Shown: piece by piece, positions 13,770 to 21,955 of the stretch | How the letters are laid out: the number at the start of each line of letters is the position of its first letter | How positions within the stretch are numbered: the stretch's first letter is position 1 | Assembly (NCBI GenBank): GCA_034431435.1 | Contig: DAOUDG010000011.1 | Span: 1-34,483, forward strand | Direction of reading: 5' to 3' | From: JAHCIE01 sp034431435 | GTDB lineage: Bacteria > Chloroflexota > Anaerolineae > Epilineales > JAHCIE01 | Length of the DNA: 34,483 nt | Position numbers and translations under genes: made by a program | The notes under the pieces: model-generated | The model's input: the letters and a program-made list of their open reading frames with translations, nothing else | Database searches by the model: none | What the model was told of the DNA's origin: nothing

Positions 13770-16595
13770 ATGGCCGACAGAACTTCTGAACCCTTCGAGC
13801 CACCCCTCCCCGGCGATTGGGCAAGGGGCATCGATGTCTCCAAGTGGCAGCAGGGGTTGGATTGGGCGGCTGTCGCTCAGGCCGGGTTCGCGTTCGCCTT
13901 CGTCAAGGCCACGGAGGGCGACGACTACACGGACCCCACCTTCAAGACCCACTGGCAGGCGGCCCGCGACCACGGCCTGCTGCGCGGCCCCTACCACCTC
14001 TTCTGGCCTGAGGACGACCACCAGAAGCAGGCAGATCTGTTCGTCAAGACCGTGCGGCGGCTCGAGATGGACGACCTGCCGCCGATTCTGGATGTCGAGG
14101 CCAGGGATAACGCGCCCGCTTTCCCCAACGCGCAATGGCTGGCGGGGGTTCAGGTTTGGCTGAACACCATTGAGGCCGGGTTGGGTCGTCGCCCCATCAT
14201 CTACACTAGCGCCGAGCAGTGGAAGCATCTGCGCGACGCCGCTGGCCGGCCGCCGACCTGGACTTCGCGCTATCCGTTGTGGGTTGCCCACTGGGACGCC
14301 GCCCAACCTGCGCTGCCCGATGGCTGGGACAACTGGCTCTTCTGGCAGTACAAGGCCGACTACGTACCCGGCTTCGACAGGCTGGTCGACTACGACGTAT
14401 TTCGTGGCTCGGCGGACGACTTGCGGCAGTGGCTAGTGGGGACGGCGAGTGGCCCGTCAGCCCGGCCCGCGCTCCACCGGCGCAGCCCTGTGACCCCCAT
14501 CTTCCCGCTCAAAGTCGCGTACATCAGCCAGCTTGAAGCTGATGGCAGCGGCCACGACAACTGTGGCCCCGCCTGTCTCACCATGGCGCTATCCTCCATT
14601 GGACAGATTACCGCGACGGCCGAGCCTCAGCTGCGCGAGACGATGCACCAGATCGCGGCTGAGTTGAAGGGGGCCGACTGGAGCACGCCGGTCTTCACCG
14701 ACTACGGCGACATGGCTCGCTATCTCGGTCAGCGGGGCATCGCCCATCGCGCGGCGCAGACCTGGCAGGAGGTCGAGCAGACGCTGGATGCCGCGCAGCC
14801 GGTCATCCTGCGGTTGTGGAATGGCGCGCTCGAGCCGTATGCCTACGGCGCTGGGCCGGGTTGGATCTCCAAACACTTCATCGTCCTGCTGGGCTACACC
14901 GACACCCACTTCTATGCCGCCGACCCGTTGACCTACCCCCAAACCGAGTTGGTCAAGTACACCCGCGACAGCGTCCGGCGAGCGGTCGCGCAACTCGGCC
15001 GCGACAGGCGGCTCACGTTCGAGGTGGACGCCTTCGTCGTTGGCGAGCCGCCCACCGTCGCGTCTATTCTACCGTTGGGCCTGATCGACCCGACGGCCTC
15101 GAAGGTCGCCAGGGACCAGCTGCAAGCGTATTTCGAGATGTATTTGAGACGCCACGGCCAGGGCGTCAACATGGATACTGCCATCATGAAGGCGGCCGCG
15201 CTGGCCTATCGCCGCGGGGAGACGCGCGGCCCCGCCCTGTCGGACGAATACAAGGTCAGGCTGGACAACGGTGACGTTGTGATCCGCCAGGATTTCACGG
15301 CGGGGGTGATTCAGTACGACCCACGTACGGGACAGGCGCTCTGGCTGGAAGTGATACTCCACCCCGAGGAACTGAAGCGCGAGCACATTGTCGTGCCGCC
15401 GGCCGAACGGGACACCCGGCCGCCGGTTCCGTGGCGAGTGCGGCGCGCGGGCTTCGTCTACGTTGAGGACGGCCAGTTGCGCCTGGACGATCAGCCCTTC
15501 AAGTTCCTCGGCGTCAACGTGCGTGAACTGCTGCACTACGGCAACCACGCGGTCAATCAGCACTGCAATGTCGAGCACATTGGGCAGCAACTGGACGCCG
15601 CGCGCCGCATGGGCGCCCGGGTTGCCCGCGTCTTCGTCGCGCATCGCGCCTACAATCCCGACACCATCGCCACCGAGGTGGGCGACCGGCTGGCCGCCGT
15701 CCTGGACACGGCGTGCGGCCCGTCGGATGCAATGCGGCCGGACGCGATACGCCTGCTGGTCGCCTTCACCGACTACAACAAGGGACGGGGCTACTATCCT
15801 CGGGACGACGAGAGGTTCTTCAACCGAGCGGGCTTCCTGGAGGGGCGGGAGTGGTACACGGGCCAGTGGCGCACCCACTACTGGCCGCTGGTGGAGGCGA
15901 TGGTCCGCCGCTTCAAGGACGACCCCCGCATTTTCGCCTGGGAGGTGGGCAACGAGCTGAAGCTGCCTGCCGACCCCGGCGTGTTCCTCGACTTCATGTC
16001 TCTGGCGACGGCCGAGATTCGGCGGCTCGACCCCTCACATCTGGTGGGGGCGGGGATCATCAGCACATTCCATTGCGCCTTTGACACGCTGCAGGCCAGC
16101 CAGTTCTACGCCAACCCCAACCTGGACTTCGCGACCCTCCACCTGGCCGGGGGCGGTGAGAACTTCCCCCACCTCAGCGCCCTGTCAGGGTCTCGGGGCG
16201 ATGAGGACGAAGGGCGACGCCGGGCTTACATTCAACATCAAGCTGACCTCGCCCAGAGGACGGGTAAGCCGCTTATCGTCGAGGAAGCGGGCTACCCCCC
16301 GCCCGACATGACGCGGCTGACCGACCTGGCGGCGTTCGCGTTCGCCTCGGGCGCGGTGGGCTTCCTGCCCTGGGGCTTCTCCGGCTTCAGTGATCGCGCC
16401 GACCGCGACGTGGGTGACAACCTGTTTGGAATGGGCAACTACCCGCCCGTCTTCGATGCCGGCCTCTTTGAGAGGGCAGTCGGCGCCCTACTGGCCCTGG
16501 CCGCAAAGCGCCTGGGCGCCTCGGATGCGCGTCGGCGGCGCGGGTCAGCCAACCGGCCGCGGCGGCCCGGCGGGCGCACGCCGAGGAACGGCTAA
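13770..16595 (+). CDS. GH25 lysozyme-like, C39-like peptidase and GH5-like glycosidase fusion
   Basis: A 941-residue protein with three catalytic modules. Residues 18-225 are GH25-like: RGIDVSKWQ (Asp22), VKATEG and ILDVE (Asp108, Glu110). Residues about 248-425 are a C39-like cysteine peptidase: DNCGPACLTM (Cys265), KHFIVLLGY (His369) and AADP (Asp385). A short region at 495-530 (VIRQDFTAGVIQYDPRTG) resembles an LGFP-type repeat. Residues about 560-920 are a GH5/mannanase-like TIM barrel: FKFLGVNVREL, FAWEVGNE with acid/base Glu729, and LIVEEAGYP with nucleophile Glu839. The C-terminus is Arg-rich. No signal peptide or membrane segment follows the ATG at 13770, which has AGGAG upstream; the upstream in-frame extension covers the promoter and is rejected. 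Export or lysis-dependent release is unexplained. Confidence 0.85.
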   Translation: MADRTSEPFEPPLPGDWARGIDVSKWQQGLDWAAVAQAGFAFAFVKATEGDDYTDPTFKTHWQAARDHGLLRGPYHLFWPEDDHQKQADLFVKTVRRLEMDDLPPILDVEARDNAPAFPNAQWLAGVQVWLNTIEAGLGRRPIIYTSAEQWKHLRDAAGRPPTWTSRYPLWVAHWDAAQPALPDGWDNWLFWQYKADYVPGFDRLVDYDVFRGSADDLRQWLVGTASGPSARPALHRRSPVTPIFPLKVAYISQLEADGSGHDNCGPACLTMALSSIGQITATAEPQLRETMHQIAAELKGADWSTPVFTDYGDMARYLGQRGIAHRAAQTWQEVEQTLDAAQPVILRLWNGALEPYAYGAGPGWISKHFIVLLGYTDTHFYAADPLTYPQTELVKYTRDSVRRAVAQLGRDRRLTFEVDAFVVGEPPTVASILPLGLIDPTASKVARDQLQAYFEMYLRRHGQGVNMDTAIMKAAALAYRRGETRGPALSDEYKVRLDNGDVVIRQDFTAGVIQYDPRTGQALWLEVILHPEELKREHIVVPPAERDTRPPVPWRVRRAGFVYVEDGQLRLDDQPFKFLGVNVRELLHYGNHAVNQHCNVEHIGQQLDAARRMGARVARVFVAHRAYNPDTIATEVGDRLAAVLDTACGPSDAMRPDAIRLLVAFTDYNKGRGYYPRDDERFFNRAGFLEGREWYTGQWRTHYWPLVEAMVRRFKDDPRIFAWEVGNELKLPADPGVFLDFMSLATAEIRRLDPSHLVGAGIISTFHCAFDTLQASQFYANPNLDFATLHLAGGGENFPHLSALSGSRGDEDEGRRRAYIQHQADLAQRTGKPLIVEEAGYPPPDMTRLTDLAAFAFASGAVGFLPWGFSGFSDRADRDVGDNLFGMGNYPPVFDAGLFERAVGALLALAAKRLGASDARRRRGSANRPRRPGGRTPRNG

Positions 16596-16660
16596 CAGCG
16601 ACGATAGTCGGCCTACCCGGGAAAAGGCACGGGCGCAGACCCATTCACGGAGGTTGCATC

Positions 16661-16996
16661 ATGATGGTGCGCATCTGGCGCGGCTGGACATCTCAGGCGA
16701 ATGCCGACACCTACGAGGCCTTGCTGAAGGAGGAGATCTTCAAGGGGATCGGCGACCGCAACATTCCCGGCTATCACGGCATCCAACTCCTGCGCCGCGA
16801 CCTGGGCGACGAAGTCGAGTTCGTGACCCTGATGCGTTTCCAGGACCTCTCGGCCGTCCGAGCCTTCGCGGGGGAGGATTACGAGGTTGCCGTCGTGCCA
16901 CCCAAAGCGCGCGCCGTGCTGGCCCATTTCGACGCGCGCTCCCAGCATTACGAAGTTCGCGAGGAGTTGCCCGCGCCTCCTCATCCTCCCGCTTAG
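16661..16996 (+). CDS. ABM-like antibiotic biosynthesis monooxygenase family protein
   Basis: Protein of 111 residues. It starts MVRIWRGWTSQANADTYEALL, then GYHGIQLLRRD, VEFVTLMRFQDLSAVRAFAG and YEVAVVPPKARAVL. This is the ABM-fold layout of ligand-binding or oxygenase proteins. The tail is Pro-rich. GGAGG lies seven bases before the ATG at 16661; 16664 is also possible. It is the second ABM protein in the window and not a close copy of the first. The gap 16596-16660 shows nothing else. Confidence 0.75.
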   Translation: MMVRIWRGWTSQANADTYEALLKEEIFKGIGDRNIPGYHGIQLLRRDLGDEVEFVTLMRFQDLSAVRAFAGEDYEVAVVPPKARAVLAHFDARSQHYEVREELPAPPHPPA

Positions 16997-17051
16997 TGGC
17001 GTGGCCTTCATTTGTGGTGACAGTCTCTCCACCCGACGATTCACGCGGTCC

Positions 17052-17061
17052 CAGTATACTG
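17052..17061. promoter_or_regulatory. Palindromic CAGTATACTG containing a -10-like TATACT
   Basis: A perfect 10-base palindrome, with TATACT at 17055-17060, lies 82 bases before the E2-like gene. No -35 sequence is convincing at 16-18 bases upstream. It may be a promoter that needs an activator, or chance. Confidence 0.3.
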
Positions 17062-17142
17062 AGCATGGGCGAGTCGGCCCCGACACCGACTTCGATGCCC
17101 AACGCAAGGGCGCCGAATGCGCCACTGGGAGGAGACCCAGCC

Positions 17143-17997
17143 ATGAACACGACTACCGGGCCCTATCACGTCGTCGAGTTCCCACCGGCGCGCCGCTACA
17201 TGGCCAATATCCTTGACCTTAGCTCGCGGAAGCACTGCATGTACGCTTTGCTGGAAGTGGATGTCACCGCCGCCAAGCAGTACATCGAGGATGTCAAGGC
17301 GCGGACCGGCGAACTGCTGTCCTTCACCGGCTACCTGACCCTCTGCCTGGCACGGGCAGTGGACGAGGACAAGACGATACAGGCGTATCGGAAAGGCCGC
17401 AAACAGCTCGTCATGTTTGATGACGTGAACGTGGGATTGATGATCGAACAGAGGGTGGGAGAAAGGCGCGTCTTGACGGGGCACGTTATCCAGGGAGCCA
17501 ACCACAAAACCTACCGGGAGATTCACCGCGAGATTCGCGCGGTGCAATCCAATGCGAAGCCGCCCAGCGCTGAGACGCTGCCCTGGTTCCGGTTCGCCAT
17601 GGGGCTGCCGTGGCCGCTACCCAGGCTGTTCAGCGCCATGCTCGGTATGGCGGTGCGCCGCGACCCGACGCTGGTCGTATCCATGACTGGCACGGTGGGC
17701 ATCACGGCGGTGGGCATGTTCGGTGAGGGTCAGGGCGGCTGGGGTCTGTTTCCTGGCTCCCACGGCCTCGATCTGGTCGTCGGCAGCACGGCCTGGAAGC
17801 CAGCCTTCGTGGCGGGCCGCATCGAGCCGCGCGAGATTCTCAACCTGACGGTGGTGCTCGACCACGAGTTGATCGACGGCGCGCCCGCGGCGCGGTTCGC
17901 GCGGCGATTAGTGGAACTCATCGAGAGCGGCTACGGTCTGGGCGAGGACCAGACACCAGGGGCGAGAGACACCGAACCAGCGCGCGCGCTCGTCTAG
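17143..17997 (+). CDS. Stand-alone 2-oxo acid dehydrogenase acyltransferase (E2 catalytic domain)-like protein
   Basis: Protein of 284 residues with the CAT/E2 acyltransferase fold. The active-site motif HxxxDG is DHELIDGAPAARF (His241, Asp245). Other family segments are LLEVDVTAAKQYIE, SFTGYLTLCLARAV and VNVGLMIE. There is no lipoyl domain and no E3-binding domain, and no E1 or E3 gene lies nearby, so it is not a normal pyruvate dehydrogenase subunit. It may acylate another substrate, as chloramphenicol acetyltransferases do, but this is inference. GGAGGAG precedes the ATG at 17143. Confidence 0.85.
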   Translation: MNTTTGPYHVVEFPPARRYMANILDLSSRKHCMYALLEVDVTAAKQYIEDVKARTGELLSFTGYLTLCLARAVDEDKTIQAYRKGRKQLVMFDDVNVGLMIEQRVGERRVLTGHVIQGANHKTYREIHREIRAVQSNAKPPSAETLPWFRFAMGLPWPLPRLFSAMLGMAVRRDPTLVVSMTGTVGITAVGMFGEGQGGWGLFPGSHGLDLVVGSTAWKPAFVAGRIEPREILNLTVVLDHELIDGAPAARFARRLVELIESGYGLGEDQTPGARDTEPARALV

Positions 17998-18019
17998 AGA
18001 AGGCAGGTCAGTGTCTCGC

Positions 18020-18062
18020 GGGGGGCGTGTCTTTTGACTGGCGTGCCCCCCTCTGCTATCCT
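18020..18062 (+). promoter_or_regulatory. Promoter for the ClbS-RadC fusion gene, embedded in a GC hairpin
   Basis: TTGACT (18034-18039, 5/6), 17 bases, TATCCT (18057-18062, 4/6). The -35 lies in the loop of a 7-bp G/C stem (GGGGGGC 18020-18026, GCCCCCC 18045-18051) that could act as the terminator of the upstream gene. The stem is short with a long loop, so the terminator reading is weak. The promoter lies about 65 bases before the ATG at 18134. Confidence 0.5.
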
Positions 18063-18133
18063 CCGCGTACCGCATCGGCCCGCGCCCTCCCCCCAGCGCT
18101 ACGCCCATCATTCCGCTCACCGCTGGAGCCGCC

Positions 18134-19474
18134 ATGCCGCAGCCCGCCTCCCAGGCCCTGCTCCTGGACAAGATTCACACCGAGCGCTCCCGGCTGGAAG
18201 AGTTGCTGGCCCAACTCACACCGACCGAGATGGAGCAGCCGGGCGTGGACCACGAGTGGTCGGTCAAAGACATCCTCGCCCACCTCGCGGCCTGGGACCG
18301 TCGCGGCATGGACTGGATCGCGGCCGCCGTGGCCGGTGAGAGGCCCGCTATCCCCGAAGCGGGCAAGACCTGGGACGACGCCGCCGCGCTCAACGCGGCC
18401 ACTTACCAGGCGAACCGCGACCGGCCCCTCGACGAGGTGCTGGCCGACTTTCAGCAGGCGCAGCAGCGGCTCGTGGCGCTGGTCGGCGCGCTATCCGACG
18501 ACGATCTCCGCAAGCGCCTGCGAGGGCAGGGTAAGGGGGGGCCTGGCCTCGTTTCGACTCTCGTCAAGTGGCGCTATCGCCACCTCCGCGCGCATCGCAA
18601 GCCCATCGCGGCCTTCGTCGCCGCCACCCAGTCCGGCAAGCCGACCCCGCGTGCCATCAGCCAGGCGCGGGTGAGCGTCGCCGCGCCAGCCATCCTTGTT
18701 CCCGCGCCCATGCCAGTGGCCTCGACGCCGCCCCAACCTCCCGCCGCCAATCCTCAGCCTGCACCTCCGAAGCCCCTCGCCACCTACACCGCCGTGACCC
18801 GCATCGCCGACATGCACGAGGACGAGCGGCCCCGTGAGCGGCTGCTCGCCTACGGCGCGGCGGCGCTGAGCAACGCAGAACTGCTGGCGATTCTCTTGCG
18901 TGTCGGCATCCACGGTGAGAATGCCGTGATGATGGCGCAGCGTCTCCTGACCACCTTCGGCGGCCTGCCGGGCCTGTCGCGAGCGTCCGCCCAGGAACTC
19001 GGCGCGCTCAAGGGCCTGGGCGAAGCGAAGGCGTGCCAGTTGCTGGCCGCGCTAGAACTGGGCAAGCGCCTCTCTGTCGCCAGCCCCGTTGACCGCCCCG
19101 TCATCACCGGCCCCGCCGACGCCGCCAACCTGGTCTCCCTGGAGATGAGTCTCCTCGACCACGAGCAACTGCGGGTTATGCTTCTCGACACGAAGAATCG
19201 GGTGTATACCATCCTCACGGTCTATAAGGGCACGGTCAATACCAGCCAGGTGCGCGTGGCCGAGGTGTTCAAGGAGGCCATCCGCCAGAACTACCCGGCC
19301 ATCATCGTCGCCCACAACCACCCGTCGGGCGACCCGACGCCCAGCCGCGACGACGTGCGCGTGACCCGCGACATCGTGGCGGCGGGGGAACTGCTCGGCG
19401 TGACCGTCCTCGACCACCTGGTCATCGGCCAGCAGGCCTTCGTCAGCATGAAGGAGCGTGGCTTGGGGTTCTGA
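18134..19474 (+). CDS. ClbS/DUF1706 (DinB-like) domain fused to RadC (MPN+/JAMM)
   Basis: A 446-residue two-domain protein. Residues 5-165 match DUF1706/ClbS-DfsB of the DinB-like four-helix fold: LEELLAQLTPTEM, EWSVKDILAHLAAWDRRG, TWDDAAALN and RDRPLDEVLADF. Residues 170-218 are a Pro/Ala linker. Residues 221-446 are full-length RadC: ERPRERLLAYGAAALSNAEL, a helix-hairpin-helix (ALKGLGEAKACQLL), and the JAMM motif with Glu381, His394, His396, Ser404 and Asp407 in AHNHPSGDPTPSRDD. All metal ligands are present. ClbS is known to protect DNA from colibactin. RadC's function is unsettled despite its old DNA-repair label. The ORF is continuous, so this is a real fusion rather than two genes. It converges on the next gene with 31 bases between stops. 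Confidence 0.88.
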   Translation: MPQPASQALLLDKIHTERSRLEELLAQLTPTEMEQPGVDHEWSVKDILAHLAAWDRRGMDWIAAAVAGERPAIPEAGKTWDDAAALNAATYQANRDRPLDEVLADFQQAQQRLVALVGALSDDDLRKRLRGQGKGGPGLVSTLVKWRYRHLRAHRKPIAAFVAATQSGKPTPRAISQARVSVAAPAILVPAPMPVASTPPQPPAANPQPAPPKPLATYTAVTRIADMHEDERPRERLLAYGAAALSNAELLAILLRVGIHGENAVMMAQRLLTTFGGLPGLSRASAQELGALKGLGEAKACQLLAALELGKRLSVASPVDRPVITGPADAANLVSLEMSLLDHEQLRVMLLDTKNRVYTILTVYKGTVNTSQVRVAEVFKEAIRQNYPAIIVAHNHPSGDPTPSRDDVRVTRDIVAAGELLGVTVLDHLVIGQQAFVSMKERGLGF

Positions 19475-19505
19475 TCGGTGGCCGGGCGCCCAGGACCTGC
19501 TACCA

Positions 19506-21524
19506 CTAGAGCCGCCAACCCAGCATGTTCCAGTGGTCCAGGAACCAGACAAAGGCGACCGCCGCAACCGTCACCAGCGTGTAGTAGCTGCGAAAGGCGA
19601 TGCCCCAGTAGCGGTCCTTCCAGGCGAGCGCCGTGTAGACGACTGCGCCGACCGTCAGCGCGGCGGACAGAACCCCCAGCCCTAGCAGGACTCTGGTAGC
19701 CAGTGGCGGGCCAATCAATTCGTTGGGCATGCCCGCCATCAGTCCCCACACCACCCCGAACACGACCAGGGGGTTCAGAATGCTGATCCCCAGGATGACC
19801 CAGTGCGCGACACGGGCGCTACGCGGCGCGGGGTCTTGAGCGTCCCGCACGCGGCGGCCCCTTATCAAGTGGATCACGCCTATGGGAATCATGGACAAGA
19901 AGATCAACAGACAACCCTGGAGCAAGGCCCAGTTGAAGCGGGGCGTGTCGTACCAGGCCTGCCGTATCGTCGTATACTGGGGCATCAGGCTGGTAGACAT
20001 GTGGGTGATGCGTCCCTGGTCATCCTCACGAAAGACAACCGAGAACGGACCGTCTACCTGGCGGAAGAAGAGCGGCTCCGCTTCGACAAATCGGAACGTC
20101 TGCCCCTCCAGGTTCACAAGCAGCGTACCGTCACCGGGCGCGCTGACTTCTGCTATGAATGCGCCGATAAGCTCAATGATCTTCAGGAGTGTGGTAGATG
20201 GGCTGCTGGAGTATCGATACGTGCCCACAAATCGGCCAGCTCGCTGTGCGAAGTCCGCTGGTGGTTGTAGTGGCGCGGTCGCCGGCGCTGGATAGTAGTG
20301 GTCGAAAAACGCTCGCTGGAAGCCGAAATGCTGGCTCGTCAGCTCCCCGCTACCCTTGCTGTTGTAGGCCACAAAGACACCCAGATTCTGGTCTGGCAGG
20401 AGGAGCAGCACACTGCGCATCGGCGGTCCGTAACCGGTATGCCCGAGCGTTCGCTGCCCGTTGTCGCTGAAGTCGAAAAAGCCATAAGCAGCGCCCAGCA
20501 GGCGTGGGTCTGCCGTGTGCGCCGTGCTGTGCATTTGCCGCGCCGTGGCCTCTTTCAAGATACGCGCCTCGGCGATGGTTGCATCGCTATAGCGGCCGCC
20601 TTGCAAGTGCGCAATCATGTAGCGGGCCATGTCCGTGATGCTGACCTGGTGCATGCCGGACGGCATCCCCGCCGGCTGAGCGATGTAGTCGGGGAATCTC
20701 TGCCACGCGCCATCGGCGTAGGTGTAGCCCACAGACGCGAGTGGCCGCAGCTCTGGCGGCAGCGGTGACTGGACAGTTGAGTGCGCCATGCCCAGTGGGT
20801 TCAGGATGTGTTCCTGGATATACTGTTCGTAGGGCTGGCCCGACACCCGCGCCACGATGTAGCCTGCCAGGGCTGCATTGTAGTTCGCGTAACCCGCATA
20901 GCCGGGCGGCACCACTCGCGCCGACATATGCGAGATCAGCCAGTCGCGTGCCGGTATCAGATCACCCGCGTCCGATACCACACTCCCGAAGAGCCGGTCC
21001 TCGAACCCGGAGGTGTGGGTTATCAGGTGTTTGAGGGTGATGGGTTGTGGAAAGGTATCGGGGATGCGAAAATCAAGATAGGTGTTGATGTCGGCGTTCA
21101 GGTCTAGCTTTCCCTGCTCGACGAGCTGCATCACGGCCGTCCAGGTGAACGTCTTGCCGACGGAGCCGATGCGGAAGATGGTCCGCTCGGGGTCGACAGG
21201 GACGCCCTTCTCCAGGTCGGCGTAACCGTAGCCCTTGGCAAAGAACAGCTTGCCATCTTTGACGACCGCGACGGCTGCCCCCGCAATGTGGTTCTCTGCC
21301 ATCTCCGTTGCCAACAGGGTATCCAGGAAAGCTTCCAGTTCGGCGGGGTCGGTGGGGCCTAACGCTGGCGATGGCGCAGTGGCGACATTCCTGCCCGATG
21401 CGACCCTGTTTTCCTGGGCCACGACTGGCGCGACAATGGATAGTAGCCCTAACATAGTCAACATACCGAAGGTCAGGACAAACCTGACGGCGGGAGGTCG
21501 TCGGAGGAGAGGGTAATTGCGCAT
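19506..21524 (-). CDS. Membrane-anchored serine hydrolase, beta-lactamase family
   Basis: A 672-residue protein. The N-terminus has a signal peptide or anchor (VRFVLTFGMLTMLGLLSIVA, ending APVVAQ). The catalytic domain spans about residues 55-400. It contains SVGK (SxxK, in FRIGSVGKTFTWTA), YAN (in GYANYNAALAGY) and the HTG strand (LGHTGYGP). A beta-rich region follows at about 430-520. Four hydrophobic helices form the C-terminus, including CLLIFLSMIPIGVIHLI and the last, ending FLDHWNMLGWRL. This is the layout of secreted esterase/DD-peptidase-like proteins with a membrane domain. The ATG at 21524 has GGAGG seven bases upstream; the longer in-frame start at 21596 lacks one and precedes the signal peptide. 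The substrate is unknown. Confidence 0.9.
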   Translation of the reverse strand: MRNYPLLRRPPAVRFVLTFGMLTMLGLLSIVAPVVAQENRVASGRNVATAPSPALGPTDPAELEAFLDTLLATEMAENHIAGAAVAVVKDGKLFFAKGYGYADLEKGVPVDPERTIFRIGSVGKTFTWTAVMQLVEQGKLDLNADINTYLDFRIPDTFPQPITLKHLITHTSGFEDRLFGSVVSDAGDLIPARDWLISHMSARVVPPGYAGYANYNAALAGYIVARVSGQPYEQYIQEHILNPLGMAHSTVQSPLPPELRPLASVGYTYADGAWQRFPDYIAQPAGMPSGMHQVSITDMARYMIAHLQGGRYSDATIAEARILKEATARQMHSTAHTADPRLLGAAYGFFDFSDNGQRTLGHTGYGPPMRSVLLLLPDQNLGVFVAYNSKGSGELTSQHFGFQRAFFDHYYPAPATAPLQPPADFAQRAGRFVGTYRYSSSPSTTLLKIIELIGAFIAEVSAPGDGTLLVNLEGQTFRFVEAEPLFFRQVDGPFSVVFREDDQGRITHMSTSLMPQYTTIRQAWYDTPRFNWALLQGCLLIFLSMIPIGVIHLIRGRRVRDAQDPAPRSARVAHWVILGISILNPLVVFGVVWGLMAGMPNELIGPPLATRVLLGLGVLSAALTVGAVVYTALAWKDRYWGIAFRSYYTLVTVAAVAFVWFLDHWNMLGWRL

Positions 21525-21877
21525 AATGCCTCCGCTCGCATACCTGACGCGGGTCGATAGGTTGCACCATGGATATGGGTTGCGACGGCCATGCATCTCT
21601 GCCCTGACCGCCGAGCCAGCGTCCCTCGGCGCCGATGATGGCGCGAGCCAGCGCTTAACATACTACTATAGGGCCACGCGGTGAATACGGTTGTGGAGAT
21701 TTCTTAACGGCAGGTGGAGAGATAACAACAAACTCTTGTCCACGCAGCAGCGCGCGACGCTCTGCCGCGAGACCCACGAGTTGGTGGAGTAAGAACGCGG
21801 CGCTGAGGGGCATCCAAGGGGGGTGAAGCGTGCGGGCCTGCTCTGGGCCTGAGCGCCAGAGTTTAGAGGAGTTTCAC
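21525..21877. other. Intergenic region between divergent serine hydrolase and mgsA leader
   Basis: There is no protein gene I can support here. The minus-strand side has a TATAGT (21665-21670) without a fitting -35 for the serine hydrolase. A 10-base direct repeat (CGAGCCAGCG at 21612 and 21644) is visible. The right half (from about 21700) is probably the start of the mgsA leader RNA. A small stem CTCTGG/CCAGAG (21841-21861) stands just before the leader ORF's ribosome-binding site. Confidence 0.4.
21769..21779 (+). promoter_or_regulatory. Possible anti-terminator strand of the mgsA leader
   Basis: GAGACCCACGA can pair with TCGTGAGTCTC (21882-21892), which is the left arm and loop of the downstream terminator. 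Ten of eleven positions pair and one is a C-A mismatch. The neighbouring CGAGACC (21768-21774) also duplicates the right arm of the second leader hairpin. This was folded by hand, and no energy was computed. Confidence 0.4.
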
Positions 21878-21955
21878 ATGGTCGTGAGTCTCTTGGCTCA
21901 CGACCTTTTTTGTTGGTCTCGGCTGTCAGAGCGAGACCAGGATGGAGATTTATGA
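21878..21955 (+). CDS. Putative 25-residue leader peptide upstream of mgsA
   Basis: A 25-codon ORF (MVVSLLAHDLFC, then a charged tail ending DGDL). It has a very strong ribosome-binding site, AGAGGAG at 21865-21871, six bases before its ATG. Its TGA (21953-21955) shares its last base with the mgsA ATG at 21955 and lies within an ATGATGATG run, which is typical of translational coupling. An intrinsic terminator sits inside the ORF, so ribosomes moving through would stop the hairpin from forming. The peptide may have no function of its own. The alternative is that the region is the 3' end of a small RNA. Confidence 0.5.
   Translation: MVVSLLAHDLFCWSRLSERDQDGDL
21880..21911 (+). terminator. Intrinsic terminator inside the mgsA leader
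   Basis: GGTCGTGAG (21880-21888) pairs perfectly with CTCACGACC (21897-21905) around an eight-base loop, followed at once by six T (21906-21911). It is a textbook Rho-independent terminator placed 44 bases before the mgsA start, on the coding strand, with no annotated gene just upstream. This position implies attenuation of mgsA or the end of a small RNA. Confidence 0.8.
21914..21939 (+). promoter_or_regulatory. Second hairpin before the mgsA ribosome-binding site
   Basis: TGGTCTCG (21914-21921) pairs with CGAGACCA (21932-21939), giving eight base pairs and a ten-base loop. It ends five bases before the GGAG (21944-21947) used by mgsA. It could modulate translation or compete with upstream pairing partners. 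Confidence 0.5.

Noticed and set aside
21612..21653. Direct repeat CGAGCCAGCG, two copies
   Set aside because: Short, not aligned with a promoter or a palindrome, and likely by chance in GC-rich DNA.
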